A stretch of 38,207 nucleotides of DNA from a virus: IMG/VR virus record IMGVR_UViG_3300049595_002415, positions 1 through 38,207 of that record. The stretch is one strand, 5' to 3'. Below the pieces are notes generated by a model. The model had not been told where the DNA came from, did not search any database, and saw only the letters and a program-made list of their open reading frames with translations. Of this stretch, positions 37,451-38,207 are shown piece by piece (positions within the stretch are counted from its first letter, which is position 1; each line of letters opens with the position of its first letter). A program made the translations under genes and the position numbers.

Positions 37451-37479
37451 ATAAAACACGGCACCGGGGAGGGCGTCAA
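37451..37479 (-). promoter_or_regulatory. Leftward early promoter, second copy
   Basis: TTGACG (37474-37479), 17-base spacer, TTTTAT (37451-37456) on the minus strand, identical to the promoter at 1410-1438. Confidence 0.65.
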
Positions 37480-37538
37480 GCGATAATCGACGCATTTTTG
37501 CGATTGCATCCCTGATAGCGGTATGCCTATGATGCGGC

Positions 37539-37703
37539 ATGACCGATATTCTTTTGGACTACCTCAACGCCAGCGAGCGGGATTTACTCGCTCAAAGCCA
37601 AGCCGCCCGGCTCAAAAGCAAGGCGGACGCCACCTATTACGGGGCCGTCATCAAACAAATCATGGACCGTGCGAGAGCGCGGCGCAAAGCCAAGGGAGAA
37701 TGA
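37539..37703 (+). CDS. Small basic hypothetical protein (54 aa), second haplotype
   Basis: Counterpart of 1498-1662 with a silent change at 37625 and an altered last codon pair (Lys to Glu at residue 54, stop TAA to TGA). Here the stop overlaps the next ATG (ATGA), whereas in the left copy the genes are two bases apart. The coupling has changed between haplotypes. Confidence 0.6.
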   Translation: MTDILLDYLNASERDLLAQSQAARLKSKADATYYGAVIKQIMDRARARRKAKGE

Positions 37704-37969
37704 TTGTGCTTGCTTTCATCCGACGCCTGTTCAGCCGCTACGGCTTCCATCGCCAGCCCGCACCGCAAAAGCGGGACGACTGGCAAGCTCACCCCTTTTA
37801 TACAAGCGCGGGAGATAAAGCCCGACGCCTTGCCGAGATTGCTCGCCAGCGTAACGCACTGAAAGACGAATTGGCGAAGGCTATCAAAGCCAAAAAGGCC
37901 CGCGCTCCGATTTATGCGGCTCTTCGCGCTCTCTCGATTGAAGAGCTTAAAGTCGAGGGGCGGCGGTGA
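37700..37969 (+). CDS. Small basic hypothetical protein (89 aa), second haplotype
   Basis: Counterpart of 1665-1928. The start moves upstream (ATG 37700) and the first residues become MIVLAFIRRLF instead of MFAQIKRLF; the rest differs at only a few positions (for example an EELKVEG end versus EELNIEG). The more hydrophobic N-terminus of this version is notable. Confidence 0.6.
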   Translation: MIVLAFIRRLFSRYGFHRQPAPQKRDDWQAHPFYTSAGDKARRLAEIARQRNALKDELAKAIKAKKARAPIYAALRALSIEELKVEGRR

Positions 37970-38207
37970 AGGCTCCCAAATATCGCAACATCAAAACCAT
38001 CGTTGACGGAATCACCTTTGACAGCATTAAGGAAAGCCGACGCTATGGCGAACTGAAGCTGCTGGAACGGTCTGGGCGCATTACTAGGCTTCAGGTTCAG
38101 CCGTCGTTCCGCATCGTCGTGAATAATTGCCTGATCTGCACCTATAAGGCCGACTTTTGTTACACGACGGAAACACCACACGCTGAAGGGCTGCTGGTCG
38201 TGGAAGA
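37966..38207 (+). CDS. DUF1064-family protein, divergent allele (partial, 3' end off window)
   Basis: GTG 37966 opens 80 codons to the window edge. KYRNIKT, GITFDSIKESRRY and the terminal GLLVVE identify the same DUF1064 family as at 1925-2251, but after residue 30 the two share only about half or fewer of their residues. It also carries a different set of Cys residues. This allele marks a second phage haplotype. Confidence 0.75.
   Translation, partial: MKAPKYRNIKTIVDGITFDSIKESRRYGELKLLERSGRITRLQVQPSFRIVVNNCLICTYKADFCYTTETPHAEGLLVVE

Larger units (their letters stand above)
36042..38207. repeat. Second pass over the left end of the genome (offset 36,041)
   Basis: 36042-37624 reads the same as 1-1583; the first mismatch is 1584/37625 (A to G), the next 1657/37698, then a cluster to about 1682. 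The two stay colinear without net length change through 37969, after which the DUF1064 gene is strongly divergent. This is consistent with assembly running around a circular or circularly permuted genome into a second haplotype. Confidence 0.85.

Noticed and set aside
1-38207. Integrase, attachment site or lysogeny repressor module
   Set aside because: No recombinase motif or CI-type repressor was seen; the single Cro-like protein at 6108-6338 is not enough to claim lysogeny.
36042-38207. Genuine direct terminal repeats of about 2 kb
   Set aside because: The copies differ increasingly toward the end and become different alleles, unlike replicated terminal repeats; overlap of assembly ends explains it better.

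Overview
The window holds a complete small tailed-phage genome plus about 2.2 kb of a second pass over its left end. Positions 1 to about 1.6 kb recur at an offset of exactly 36,041 bases (36042 onward). I read the two as identical up to a first mismatch at 1584/37625; they then drift apart and become a clearly different allele in the last gene. The simplest reading is a circular or circularly permuted genome of about 36.0 kb whose assembly ran past its own start into a second haplotype. The G+C-rich sequence, P22-type head and short-tail genes, two tail fibre/spike genes and absence of a contractile or long tail suggest a podovirus of an alphaproteobacterium. The host is inferred from overall character, not from a marker gene. 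I see no integrase, tRNA, CRISPR array or insertion sequence, so lifestyle is undecided and a lytic cycle is the default guess.

Layout. A divergent control region (about 1387-1497) fires leftward and rightward. Leftward, across the circle junction (1386 down to 1, continuing 36493 down to 33712), is an early operon of small proteins, an ERF-type annealing protein, a small protein with an SSB-like acidic tail, a possible ribbon-helix-helix protein and other small proteins. Rightward (1498-8375) is the replication and DNA-modification arm: DUF1064 and HNH nucleases, a DnaA domain-IV-only protein, two small helix-turn-helix proteins, an N6-adenine and a C5-cytosine methyltransferase, and a replication initiator followed by a probable helicase loader. 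The initiator gene carries three iterons, an AT-rich stretch and a perfect 11-bp inverted repeat inside its own coding sequence. This is the architecture of the phage lambda O gene and its origin.

The late region is one long minus-strand block from a strong promoter at 33676-33704 down to about 8.4 kb: a 41-codon ORF, small and large terminase, portal, two virion proteins, a membrane HExxH peptidase, scaffold, major capsid protein, a decoration-like protein and a terminator-like hairpin. After the hairpin come a glycan cassette (glycosyltransferase/DUF115 fusion, 26-aa membrane microprotein, FkbM methyltransferase), head-tail adaptors, a P22 gp10-like hub, a GNAT acetyltransferase, three probable ejection proteins, a collar-type fibre, a beta-helix tailspike, lysis genes (membrane protein, holin, M15 endolysin, overlapping Rz/Rz1) and a metallophosphoesterase. 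Genes are joined by ATGA, GTGA, TTGA, TGATG or TAATG overlaps, so translational coupling is pervasive.

The most unusual items are the intragenic origin; a 17-codon leader ORF whose stop overlaps the initiator start; a second conserved-looking reading frame laid over the cytosine methyltransferase; a compact three-way-junction RNA fold at 34301-34375; and the haplotype switch at the contig end.
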